From contig CAJUNX010000001.1 of assembly GCA_910587865.1 (NCBI GenBank), forward strand, positions 1 through 22,909: a stretch of DNA of 22,909 bases, given 5' to 3'. The position numbers and the translations under genes are program-made. Below, piece after piece: positions 14,365 to 22,353 of the stretch. The DNA is from an uncultured Roseburia sp. (GTDB taxonomy: Bacteria > Bacillota > Clostridia > Lachnospirales > Lachnospiraceae). The notes below the pieces were generated by a model that was not told the DNA's origin, did no database searches, and saw only the letters and a program-made list of their open reading frames with translations. Position 1 is the first letter of the stretch. The number at the start of each line of letters is the position of its first letter.

Positions 14365-15685
14365 AGAATTTGTCGTTTATGCGGATAAGAAGAAGGATCT
14401 GTGTGTGAAAAACGATCTGATTTCGGATGATCTGTTTCTGAAATACGGGGTGAACCGCGGACTTCGCGATCTGAACGGAAAGGGGGTGCTGACCGGGCTG
14501 ACCAGAATTTCCGATGTCGTCTCGTTTAAGGATTCGGATCAGGGCAGGGTGCCGTGCGACGGTGAACTCTGGTACCGGGGATATCAGGTGAATACGCTGA
14601 TCGATACGCTCGGAGAAAATGAGTTCAGCTTTGAGAAGACTACATATCTGCTGCTGTTCGGCGAGATGCCGGATGAGGCGCAGCTTGAGGAATTTGCCGG
14701 TATGCTCGGCAGCGCCAGGAATCTGCCGACAAACTTTACGAGGGACGTGATCATGAAAGCGCCCTCAAAGGACATCATGAATTCCATGACCAGGAGTATC
14801 TTAACACTGGCCTCCTACGATGACAATGTCAATGCCGGAGGGATTGAGAACAGCATCCGCCAGTGTCTGCAGCTGATCGCGACGTTTCCGATGCTTGCGG
14901 CATACGGATATCACGCATATAATCATTATGAGAACGATGCGAGCATGTACATACACCGCCCGGATCCGAACCTGTCGACAGCGGAGAATTTTCTTAAAAT
15001 GCTGCGTCCGGACGAGAGCTATACCATGCTTGAGGCGAAGGTGCTCGACGTGGCGCTGATGCTTCATATGGAGCACGGAGGAGGGAACAATTCCACATTT
15101 ACGACGAGGGTAGTTACATCTTCCGGTTCCGACACATACTCCGCGATCGCGGCAGCCATGTCCTCCTTAAAAGGGCCGAAACACGGCGGCGCAAACATCA
15201 AGGTGATGGAGATGATGGAGGACATCCGCGCGCATGTGTCCGACTGGTCGGACCGCAGTGAGGTGAAGGCTTATCTGGCAAAGATTCTGGCAGGGGAGGC
15301 GTTTGATCACAAGGGCCTGATCTACGGGATGGGCCATGCGGTATATTCGGTTTCCGATCCGAGAGAGCGGATCTTTAAGGGTTACGTGGAGAAGCTTGCG
15401 CTTGCAAAAGGAAAAGAGAAGGATATGGCGCTCTATAACAGCATCGAGGTGCTCGCGCCGGAGCTGATTGCAGAAAAGCGTCATATCTTTAAGGGCGTCA
15501 GTCCGAACGTTGATTTTTACAGCGGATTTGTATATGATATGTTAGGAATTCCGATCGAGCTTTACACGCCGCTGTTTGCGATTGCCCGCATCGTCGGGTG
15601 GAGCGCGCACCGCGTGGAAGAGCTTCTGGGCATGAACAAGATTATCCGTCCGGCTTATAAGAGCGTGATGGAGCATATTCGCTGA
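14354..15685 (+). CDS. gltA: citrate synthase
   Basis: Condenses acetyl-CoA with oxaloacetate to citrate. In anaerobic Clostridia this mainly feeds 2-oxoglutarate and glutamate synthesis. The 443-residue protein carries the catalytic triad in family context: His241 in LHMEHGGGNNSTF, His328 in GMGHAVYSVSDPRERIF, and Asp387 in SPNVDFYSGFVYDMLGIP. The substrate-binding GPKHGGAN block is also present. It belongs to the longer class that carries an N-terminal extension before RGLRDLNGKGVLTGLTRIS. AGGAGG lies 8 nt before ATG 14354; a GTG at 14348 is too close to that site. The gene overlaps the end of the MarR gene. An FlK-type thioesterase follows after 140 bp with no terminator. Confidence 0.96.
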   Translation: MGYEEFVVYADKKKDLCVKNDLISDDLFLKYGVNRGLRDLNGKGVLTGLTRISDVVSFKDSDQGRVPCDGELWYRGYQVNTLIDTLGENEFSFEKTTYLLLFGEMPDEAQLEEFAGMLGSARNLPTNFTRDVIMKAPSKDIMNSMTRSILTLASYDDNVNAGGIENSIRQCLQLIATFPMLAAYGYHAYNHYENDASMYIHRPDPNLSTAENFLKMLRPDESYTMLEAKVLDVALMLHMEHGGGNNSTFTTRVVTSSGSDTYSAIAAAMSSLKGPKHGGANIKVMEMMEDIRAHVSDWSDRSEVKAYLAKILAGEAFDHKGLIYGMGHAVYSVSDPRERIFKGYVEKLALAKGKEKDMALYNSIEVLAPELIAEKRHIFKGVSPNVDFYSGFVYDMLGIPIELYTPLFAIARIVGWSAHRVEELLGMNKIIRPAYKSVMEHIR

Positions 15686-15825
15686 GAGAAAAAGCCGTGC
15701 GCCAAAGCAGGAAAAGGAGCAGGACTGCGCGGCGGACGGACCGGGAAAAGGATGCAGGTCTGCACCGTGCGGAAAGAAAAGCAGGGCGGTCCGGCAGGGG
15801 TTTAATTATAGAAAGGGAGAGCACA

Positions 15826-16209
15826 ATGGAACCAGGAATCACGGGAAAGAAGACGATAACGGTGACAGAGGCGCTGACCGCAAAAGCGCTCGGAAGCGGT
15901 GAACTGCCGGTATTTGCCACGCCGGCCATGATCGCGCTGATGGAAGAGACCGCATGGCGCAGCGTTGCGCCAAAGCTTTCGGAGGGAGAAGGGACGGTCG
16001 GGACGAGGATGGAGGTATCGCATGTATCCGCAACCCCGGTCGGGATGGAGGTGACCTGTGAGACGAAGCTGATCGGAACGGACAGAAAGCGGCTGACCTT
16101 TGAGGTGAAGGCATATGATGCGTCAGGTCTGATCGGTGAGGGGACACACGAACGGTTTGTGATTGAAAACGGGCGGTTTATGGACAGAGCAGAGGGAAAG
16201 CGCGCATGA
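15826..16209 (+). CDS. FlK-type (fluoroacetyl-CoA thioesterase family) hotdog thioesterase
   Basis: A 127-residue single hotdog domain that hydrolyses an acyl-CoA. The sequence follows the Streptomyces cattleya FlK pattern: PVFATPAMIALMEETAWRS, EGEGTVGTRMEVSHVSATPVGM and GEGTHERFVI. Thr32, Glu40 and His66 sit at constant offset from the FlK catalytic residues Thr42, Glu50 and His76. FlK protects its host by destroying fluoroacetyl-CoA before citrate synthase can convert it to fluorocitrate. Most homologues outside fluorinating bacteria have unknown substrates. AAAGGGAG precedes ATG 15826; earlier in-frame starts lack a ribosome site. It sits between citrate synthase and a response regulator, probably in the marR-gltA transcript. 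Confidence 0.88.
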   Translation: MEPGITGKKTITVTEALTAKALGSGELPVFATPAMIALMEETAWRSVAPKLSEGEGTVGTRMEVSHVSATPVGMEVTCETKLIGTDRKRLTFEVKAYDASGLIGEGTHERFVIENGRFMDRAEGKRA

Positions 16210-16237
16210 TCGCGCTGCCCGGAAAGGACGACTGGCG

Positions 16238-16909
16238 ATGCACATACTGATTGTGGAGGATGAAGAACCGATCCGACAGGAGCTGGCCCTGCTTTTGGAA
16301 CGTGCATGTTATGAGGTCACTGCGCTCACGTCGTTTCACGATGTGGGCGCATCTGTGTGTGCGGCGGATCCGGACCTCGTTCTTCTGGATCTGAATCTGC
16401 CGGAAGAATCGGGATTTGATATTGTAAAAAAGCTGCGCGCCGTTTCGCAGGTGCCGGTGATTTTTCTGACCGGCAGAACGGAGATGATGGATGAGCTGAC
16501 CGGGATGCTGATCGGAGGGGACGACTATATCACCAAGCCGTTTGCGCCTCCCGTACTGCTGGCGCGCATTGCCGCGGTATTAAAGCGCACAAAGGGGGAA
16601 AACGTTCCCGGGGAGAAGATGAATCTGACCTGTCGGGGCGTGACGCTCTCTCTGACGCGCGGCGTGGTCTCTTACAACGGAAAGCAGGCGGAGCTGACGC
16701 GCAATGAATTAAAAATTCTTTCTTATCTGTTTCTGCATGAGGGAAGGATTGTTTCGAGAACGGAGCTGATCGAAGATCTGTGGCAGAACCGGATTTTTAT
16801 CGATGATAATGCACTGAGTGTGAATATGACGCGCATTCGTGCAAAGCTGGAGGAAACCGGCGTCCGTGATCTGATCGAAACGAAGCGGGGAATGGGGTAT
16901 ATCGTGTGA
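16238..16909 (+). CDS. OmpR/PhoB-family response regulator (BceR-like)
   Basis: A 223-residue two-domain regulator. The receiver begins MHILIVEDEEPIRQEL; the phosphoacceptor is Asp51 in LLDLNLPEESGFDI, with VIFLTGR and GGDDYITKPF giving the conserved Thr and Lys. The C-terminal winged helix contains LTRNELKILSYLFLHEGRIV, SRTELIEDLW and a wing ending IETKRGMGYIV. The receiver resembles BceR-type regulators that respond to cell-wall-active peptides. GGAAAGGA lies about 9 nt before ATG 16238, 28 bp after the thioesterase gene. No ABC transporter is seen in the window. The likely partner kinase, a BceS-like protein at 22354, is separated from it by two hybrid kinases. Confidence 0.93.
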   Translation: MHILIVEDEEPIRQELALLLERACYEVTALTSFHDVGASVCAADPDLVLLDLNLPEESGFDIVKKLRAVSQVPVIFLTGRTEMMDELTGMLIGGDDYITKPFAPPVLLARIAAVLKRTKGENVPGEKMNLTCRGVTLSLTRGVVSYNGKQAELTRNELKILSYLFLHEGRIVSRTELIEDLWQNRIFIDDNALSVNMTRIRAKLEETGVRDLIETKRGMGYIV

Positions 16910-16931
16910 ACATACCGTATCATCCCCCGTA

Positions 16932-16960
16932 TTGACGTGGCTGGGGGCATATGGTATTAT
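16932..16960 (+). promoter_or_regulatory. promoter of the first hybrid kinase
   Basis: TTGACG (16932-16937) and TATTAT (16955-16960) are separated by 17 bp, 23 bp after the response regulator stop. The site implies that the kinase start lies downstream, at 17042, rather than at the earlier in-frame codon inside the promoter. Confidence 0.72.
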
Positions 16961-17041
16961 GGGTCAGGCTTTTCTGCTTTTGCGGTGAAGCTTTTTCATC
17001 ATATGGGAATAAAACAAAACTGCTGTATGGAGGGCAGATAT

Positions 17042-19624
17042 ATGGATTATTCAGGGGAGATTTTTGAACGGGCCGGCGAAGGAGCTTTGGTCGAAGGAGA
17101 TCGTGAGTGGCGCGACGGTATGCAAAGCGTTCAGAATCTGGAGACCATCATTAATGAGGGCCTTCGTGTCGCCCTGCTGGAGGAGACGCCGGATCAGTCG
17201 CTGCAGGTGCTGTTAGAACACCTGGGAAAAGCGCTGAAAGGGGAGCGAACTTATATATTTGAGCAGAACGAGTCGGGCTGCGATGACAACACCTATGAGT
17301 GGGTGGCCGACGGAGTGGAGCCGGAAAAGGAGAACCTTCAGAATGTTCCCAAGGAGGTATGCGCGAGCTGGTATCGGAATTTCAGAATCGGCGGGTATAT
17401 CGTGATTGAGAGACTGGAAGATATCCGGGAGACGGATCCGCTTCAGTATGAGAATCTGAAGCGGCAGAATATCTATTCTCTTGTGGTGGTTCCGCTTTAT
17501 GACGGAAAAAAGCTGATCGGATTTTACGGTGTGGATAATCCGCCTGCGGAATCTCTGGGATACGCATCCAATATGCTCCAGACGGCGGCATACTTTATCG
17601 TGTCCTCCCTGAAACGCCGCAATCTGTTCCGCGAGCTTCAGAAGCGCAGCTATAACGTGCTCCATGCCTTAAGCGTGGACTATCTGGAGATCTGTGAGGT
17701 GAATTTTGACACAGGCGAATGCGAGGTGTACCGGAGCAGCGACAGGATGGATATGGACTGGGCCGCCCATTTCAAAGACGGCTATCAGACGGCGATGGAA
17801 CGATATATATCCACATATGTAGCGCTGCAGGACAGAGCACGTCTGCGCTCCATGACCAAAAAAGAATATGTGCTCGCACAGCTTCGGACAAATAAAAAGT
17901 TTTATGTCAGATATCAGGTGAATGACAGTTCCTGCGGACTGAAGTACCTGGAGTTTCATTTTTCCGCCACGGAGAAGACCAAAACGGAAAACAGTGCGAT
18001 TTTTGCCCAGCGGGACGTCAATGCCGTGGTGGAGCAGGAAGAGAAGTATAAGCTTGAGGCAAGGCAGAGTCTGGAGGGTATTCTTGAGGGAGCGAGAACC
18101 GGTATCTGGACGATCGAGATGGAGGAGGGCTGTCAGCCGAGGATGTACACGGACAGGACGATGCGTGTCCTTCTTGGAGTACCGGACGGGATTGACCCGG
18201 AGGAGTGCTATCGGCGCTGGTTTGAAAATATAGAGCCGGATTATGTGGAGATGGTGCAGGAATCGGTGCGGGATATGCTCGAAAACGGGCGTTCCGAGGT
18301 GATCTACCCCTGGAATCATCCGACGCTGGGGAAGATTTATGTCCGCTGCGGCGGTGTGCCGGACAAAACCTTTAAAAAACAGGGCTCCTGCCTGAACGGA
18401 TATCATCAGGATATCACGGATACGATGATGACGAGGAAAAAACAGGAGCATGCCATCATGGAACTGCTCGAGAAGGTCGGGCAGGCAAATGCGGCAAAGA
18501 GCGAGTTTCTGTCTCATATGTCCCACGATCTGCGCACGCCGATTAACGGGATTTTGGGAATGCTGGCCATTATGGAGAAATGCCGGGAGGACTCCGCAAA
18601 GCAGGACGAGTGCCAGAAGAAAATCCGTGTGTCAACGGAGCATCTGCTGTCCCTGGTAAACGATGTTCTTCAGGTCAGCAGGCTTGAGAGCGGAAGACAG
18701 GCGGCAGTGAAGGAGCCGTTTGATCTTTTGGATACGCTGGAGACCTGTATCACGATCCTGTCCGCTCAGGCGGAGGAGAAAGAAGTCAGACTCACGCTGG
18801 AGGAGGACGGTCTGCAGCACAGGAGAATGATCGGAAATCCGCTGCACGTAAAGCAGATTCTGATGAATGTGATCGATAATGCCATCAAATTTAACCGGCC
18901 GGGCGGTTTTGTAACGGTCCGGGTGAAGGAGAACGCCTGTCAGGATGGTACCGCTGACTATCAGTTTGTGATTGAAGATAACGGAATCGGCATCGGGGAA
19001 GAGTTCAAAAAGCACATTTTTGAGCCGTTTGCCCAGGAGCATCAGGATGCAAGGACTCACTACAACGGCGTCGGACTCGGGATGTCCATCGTGAAGAAGC
19101 TGGTGGATCAGATGCAGGGCGCCATTGAGATCGACAGTCAGGCCGGCAGAGGGAGCATGGTTTTTATCAGTCTGCCCGTTAAGGTTGACGAGGCGTGGAA
19201 TGCGCAGCCTGCGGACGAGGAGGAGAAGCCGCAGGGCAATATTGCCGGGATGCGTGTCCTTTTGGTGGAGGATAATGAGATCAATTGTGAAATTGTGGAG
19301 TTTATGCTTAAGGATGCGGGCGCAAAGGTCACGACTGCAACCGACGGGAAAGCTGCCGTGGATGCGTTTGCGGCATCCGCTCCGAAAACGTTTGACTGTG
19401 TGCTCATGGATCTGATGATGCCGGTTATGAGCGGATATGAGGCCACGCGTGTGATTCGCGGCCTTGACCGGCCTGACGCAAAAACCGTGCCGATCATAGC
19501 TCTGTCGGCCAACGCATTTGAAGAGGATGTTGCGATGGCGAAAGACGCCGGAATGAATGACCATCTGGCAAAGCCGGTGGACATCCGCAAAATGTTTCAG
19601 GTCATGAGCCGGCTGAGATGCTGA
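17042..19624 (+). CDS. soluble hybrid histidine kinase (GAF-PAS-HisKA-HATPase-REC)
   Basis: An 860-residue hybrid sensor kinase without membrane helices. Residues about 30-195 look like a GAF domain (SLQVLLEHLGKALKGERTYI, IYSLVVVPLYDGKKLIGFYG). A less clear segment follows, then a PAS-like domain near 350-460 (ILEGARTGIWTIEME, NGYHQDITD). HisKA has the phosphorylatable His495 in SHMSHDLRTPINGI. The HATPase boxes are NVIDNAIKFNRPGG, EDNGIGIGEEF and GVGLGMSIVKKL. The C-terminal receiver begins MRVLLVEDNEIN and has Asp790 in VLMDLMMPVMSG and Lys in MNDHLAKPV. GGAGGG lies 7 nt before ATG 17042, and a dedicated promoter lies at 16932. It probably senses a cytoplasmic signal and passes phosphate to its own receiver. 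The output is unknown, since the protein has no DNA-binding or GGDEF domain. Confidence 0.92.
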   Translation: MDYSGEIFERAGEGALVEGDREWRDGMQSVQNLETIINEGLRVALLEETPDQSLQVLLEHLGKALKGERTYIFEQNESGCDDNTYEWVADGVEPEKENLQNVPKEVCASWYRNFRIGGYIVIERLEDIRETDPLQYENLKRQNIYSLVVVPLYDGKKLIGFYGVDNPPAESLGYASNMLQTAAYFIVSSLKRRNLFRELQKRSYNVLHALSVDYLEICEVNFDTGECEVYRSSDRMDMDWAAHFKDGYQTAMERYISTYVALQDRARLRSMTKKEYVLAQLRTNKKFYVRYQVNDSSCGLKYLEFHFSATEKTKTENSAIFAQRDVNAVVEQEEKYKLEARQSLEGILEGARTGIWTIEMEEGCQPRMYTDRTMRVLLGVPDGIDPEECYRRWFENIEPDYVEMVQESVRDMLENGRSEVIYPWNHPTLGKIYVRCGGVPDKTFKKQGSCLNGYHQDITDTMMTRKKQEHAIMELLEKVGQANAAKSEFLSHMSHDLRTPINGILGMLAIMEKCREDSAKQDECQKKIRVSTEHLLSLVNDVLQVSRLESGRQAAVKEPFDLLDTLETCITILSAQAEEKEVRLTLEEDGLQHRRMIGNPLHVKQILMNVIDNAIKFNRPGGFVTVRVKENACQDGTADYQFVIEDNGIGIGEEFKKHIFEPFAQEHQDARTHYNGVGLGMSIVKKLVDQMQGAIEIDSQAGRGSMVFISLPVKVDEAWNAQPADEEEKPQGNIAGMRVLLVEDNEINCEIVEFMLKDAGAKVTTATDGKAAVDAFAASAPKTFDCVLMDLMMPVMSGYEATRVIRGLDRPDAKTVPIIALSANAFEEDVAMAKDAGMNDHLAKPVDIRKMFQVMSRLRC

Positions 19625-19661
19625 AAGAGAATCTGACTTTCAGAGAATGGAGAGGAAAAGT

Positions 19662-22250
19662 ATGAAAAGCATTGCTTTGCCGCGTTCGTTAAAAATCAGC
19701 ATAGCAGTGATTATTTGCCTGATTATTTTCATTTTTACATTTTTGGGAATATCCATCAGCAGAATGAGCGAAGATACGATTGAGGATATCGGAACGATTT
19801 ATATGGCCGGAATGAATGAGCAGGTATCCTTACATTTTAAAACCATCATTGAATTTCGTCTGGCGCAGGCGCAGTCCATCGCGCACATTGCAGCGGACGA
19901 AGAAGAGTCCGGTTATGGCTCATGGGAAGAGATCGAATACGGCGCAAAGGCCAGGCATTTTTTATGCGCGGCCTTATATTCGTCTGACGGAGAGATTGAA
20001 ATGATCTACGGCGATCCGGTGCAGCCGAACCATCCGGAGGCGTTTCTCGAAAGCTTAAAAAACGGGGAGCGCAAGGCGGCATCCGCTTTTGACAGCAGCG
20101 GGAATAACGTGATTCTGTTTGGGATTCCCTGTGAATATCCCATGTCCGACGGGGACAGAAGCGTTGCCCTCATCACAGGAATTTCTTCAAAATATATGGG
20201 TGAGATTCTTTTTCTCGACAAAGACAGTCCGCTGATTTATTCCTATGTCATACGAAAAGACGGAAGCTGCGTCGTACCGGATCAGGACGATGAAAACGAT
20301 AATTATTTTGAGCGGCTTTACCGGATTTTTGACGGGCAAAAAGAGGAAGCGGAGAATTGTATCGAAGGGCTTACCGCTGCGATGAATGCGGATGAAGATT
20401 ACTCGGTGATTCTGAATGTCGGAGGATCGCGCCGCCATCTGTACGGCACCAGCCTGCCCTGGTGTGAATGGTATCTGGTGACCGTTCTCCCGCTCACCGG
20501 GATGGATCATGCGATTTCCGGGATGAGCAGTCACTGGCTTATCATCGTTTATGCGGCATCCTTTACCGTGATCGCCATGCTGCTTTATATTTTCTTTCAG
20601 TATTTAAGACAGTTCAAAGAACAGGTGTCGGAATTAAAGCGCATGAATATAGAGATGGATGCGGCGCGGAAAGCCGCCGAAAAGGCGAGAAAAGAAGCCG
20701 AGCACGCCAATGCGGCCAAACAGGACTTTTTATCGAGCATGAGCCATGATATCCGCACACCCATGAACGCCATCATCGGGATGACGTCGATCGCCATGGC
20801 CAATACGGGCAGTCAGGAACAGGTGGAGGAGTGTCTGCGCAAAATCGCGCTCTCCAGCAGGCATCTGCTGGGACTGATCAATGACGTGCTGGACGTGTCT
20901 AAGATTGAGAGCGGCAAAATGACACTGAACATCGTGCCGGTTTCGCTGCGCGAGGTGATGGAGAGCATCGTAAATATGATGCAGCCGCAGGTTGAGGCGA
21001 AAAAACAGCGGTTTGACGCGTCTGTCTATGAAATTCTGGCGGAAGAGGTGTGCTGCGACGGTGTGCGGCTGAATCAGGTGCTGATCAATCTGCTCGGAAA
21101 TGCCGTCAAATTTACGCCGGACGGCGGCTCTGTTCAGGTGAACGTGTATCAGGAGGAGCTGCCAAAGGACACTTCCTGCGTCCGTACACATTTCATTGTG
21201 AAGGATACGGGAATCGGCATGTCGGAGGAATATCAGAAGAGAATATTTGACTCCTTCAGCAGAGAGGACAACGCCCGTGTGCAGAAGACAGAGGGATCAG
21301 GGCTTGGAATGGCAATCACCAAATCCATTGTGGATGCGATGGGCGGAGCCATTTCCGTGCAGAGCGAGCAGGGCAGGGGAAGCGAATTCCATGTTGTTCT
21401 CGATCTGGCGAAAGCGAACGGACCAAAGACGGATCTGACGCTTCCTGCGTGGAAGGCGCTTGTGGTTGACGGGGATGAACGGCTGTGCAGAAGTGTGGTT
21501 CATTCCTTAAGCGAAATCGGGATTGAGTCCGAATGGTGCCTCGATGCCGAAGCTGCGGTAAAACGGATAAAGGAATGCCGTCGGCAGAAGGATGATTATC
21601 AGGTGATTCTTCTGGGCGATCATCAGCCGGACAAAAACGGGATTGAGACCGCGCGGGAAATCCGCTCGATTTGCGGAAAGGACGGCCCGATTTTGCTGAT
21701 GCCGGCCTGTGACCAGAGCAGGACGGAAGAAGCCAGGGAGGCGGGGATTTCCGGATTTCTTTCCAGGCCCCTGTTTTTATCCACGCTTTTCGACGCGCTG
21801 AAAGCATTCGCGGGTACGCCGGAGGAGGAAGCCGCGGGAGACGAAAAAGAGACGGATCCGGGGCTTTCGCTGAAGGGAAAGCATATTTTGCTGGCGGAGG
21901 ATAACGAGATCAACTGGGAGGTTGCCAGAGCGCTGCTTTCCGGACTTGAAATGGAGCTCGACTGGGTGGAGAACGGAGAGATCTGCGTTGCAAAATTCGG
22001 GCATTCTCCGGTTGGATATTATGACGCGATTATCATGGATGTGCGGATGCCTGTGATGGACGGCTACGATGCGACCAGGGCCATCCGGGGGCTTGATCGG
22101 GCGGACGCGGATATTCCGATTATTGCGATGACGGCGGATGCTTTTTCGGAGGACATTAAGAAGTGTCTGGAGTGCGGGATGAACGATCATCTGGCAAAAC
22201 CGATTGAGATAGAGGTCGTTGCCCGCAAATTAAAGAAATATCTCAAATAA
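19662..22250 (+). CDS. membrane hybrid histidine kinase with pseudo-receiver and receiver
   Basis: An 862-residue hybrid kinase: membrane helix at about 11-32, an extracytoplasmic sensor of about 260 residues (Cache-like size and layout), and a second helix at 292-315. A coiled coil follows, then HisKA with His362 in SSMSHDIRTPMNAIIGM and HATPase (NLLGNAVKFTPDGG, KDTGIGMSEEY, GSGLGMAITKSI). Two receivers follow. The first is degenerate: Gly652 stands where the phosphoacceptor Asp should be (VILLGDHQPDKNG) and Arg702 replaces the conserved Lys (FLSRPLF). The second is canonical (LLAEDNEIN, Asp793 in IIMDVRMPVMDG, MNDHLAKPI). ATG 19662 has GGAGAGGA upstream; ATG 19647 lies within that site. It follows the first hybrid kinase by 37 bp and is probably co-transcribed with it. 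Confidence 0.92.
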   Translation: MKSIALPRSLKISIAVIICLIIFIFTFLGISISRMSEDTIEDIGTIYMAGMNEQVSLHFKTIIEFRLAQAQSIAHIAADEEESGYGSWEEIEYGAKARHFLCAALYSSDGEIEMIYGDPVQPNHPEAFLESLKNGERKAASAFDSSGNNVILFGIPCEYPMSDGDRSVALITGISSKYMGEILFLDKDSPLIYSYVIRKDGSCVVPDQDDENDNYFERLYRIFDGQKEEAENCIEGLTAAMNADEDYSVILNVGGSRRHLYGTSLPWCEWYLVTVLPLTGMDHAISGMSSHWLIIVYAASFTVIAMLLYIFFQYLRQFKEQVSELKRMNIEMDAARKAAEKARKEAEHANAAKQDFLSSMSHDIRTPMNAIIGMTSIAMANTGSQEQVEECLRKIALSSRHLLGLINDVLDVSKIESGKMTLNIVPVSLREVMESIVNMMQPQVEAKKQRFDASVYEILAEEVCCDGVRLNQVLINLLGNAVKFTPDGGSVQVNVYQEELPKDTSCVRTHFIVKDTGIGMSEEYQKRIFDSFSREDNARVQKTEGSGLGMAITKSIVDAMGGAISVQSEQGRGSEFHVVLDLAKANGPKTDLTLPAWKALVVDGDERLCRSVVHSLSEIGIESEWCLDAEAAVKRIKECRRQKDDYQVILLGDHQPDKNGIETAREIRSICGKDGPILLMPACDQSRTEEAREAGISGFLSRPLFLSTLFDALKAFAGTPEEEAAGDEKETDPGLSLKGKHILLAEDNEINWEVARALLSGLEMELDWVENGEICVAKFGHSPVGYYDAIIMDVRMPVMDGYDATRAIRGLDRADADIPIIAMTADAFSEDIKKCLECGMNDHLAKPIEIEVVARKLKKYLK

Positions 22251-22285
22251 AGGATACCTGAGGGCAGTGAAATGATTTCAGACGC

Positions 22286-22310
22286 GGGATACCGCAGAAG
22301 CGGTATTCCC
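22286..22310 (+). repeat. stable hairpin between kinase genes
   Basis: GGGATACCGC and GCGGTATTCCC enclose an AGAA loop, with a one-base irregularity. No T-run follows (GTGCGGCTG), so it is not a standard terminator. It lies between the second hybrid kinase and the BceS-like kinase and could set relative expression or protect an mRNA end. Confidence 0.55.
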
Positions 22311-22353
22311 GTGCGGCTGCCGGGACACAGATGTTTCCGGAATGGAGGTTGCC

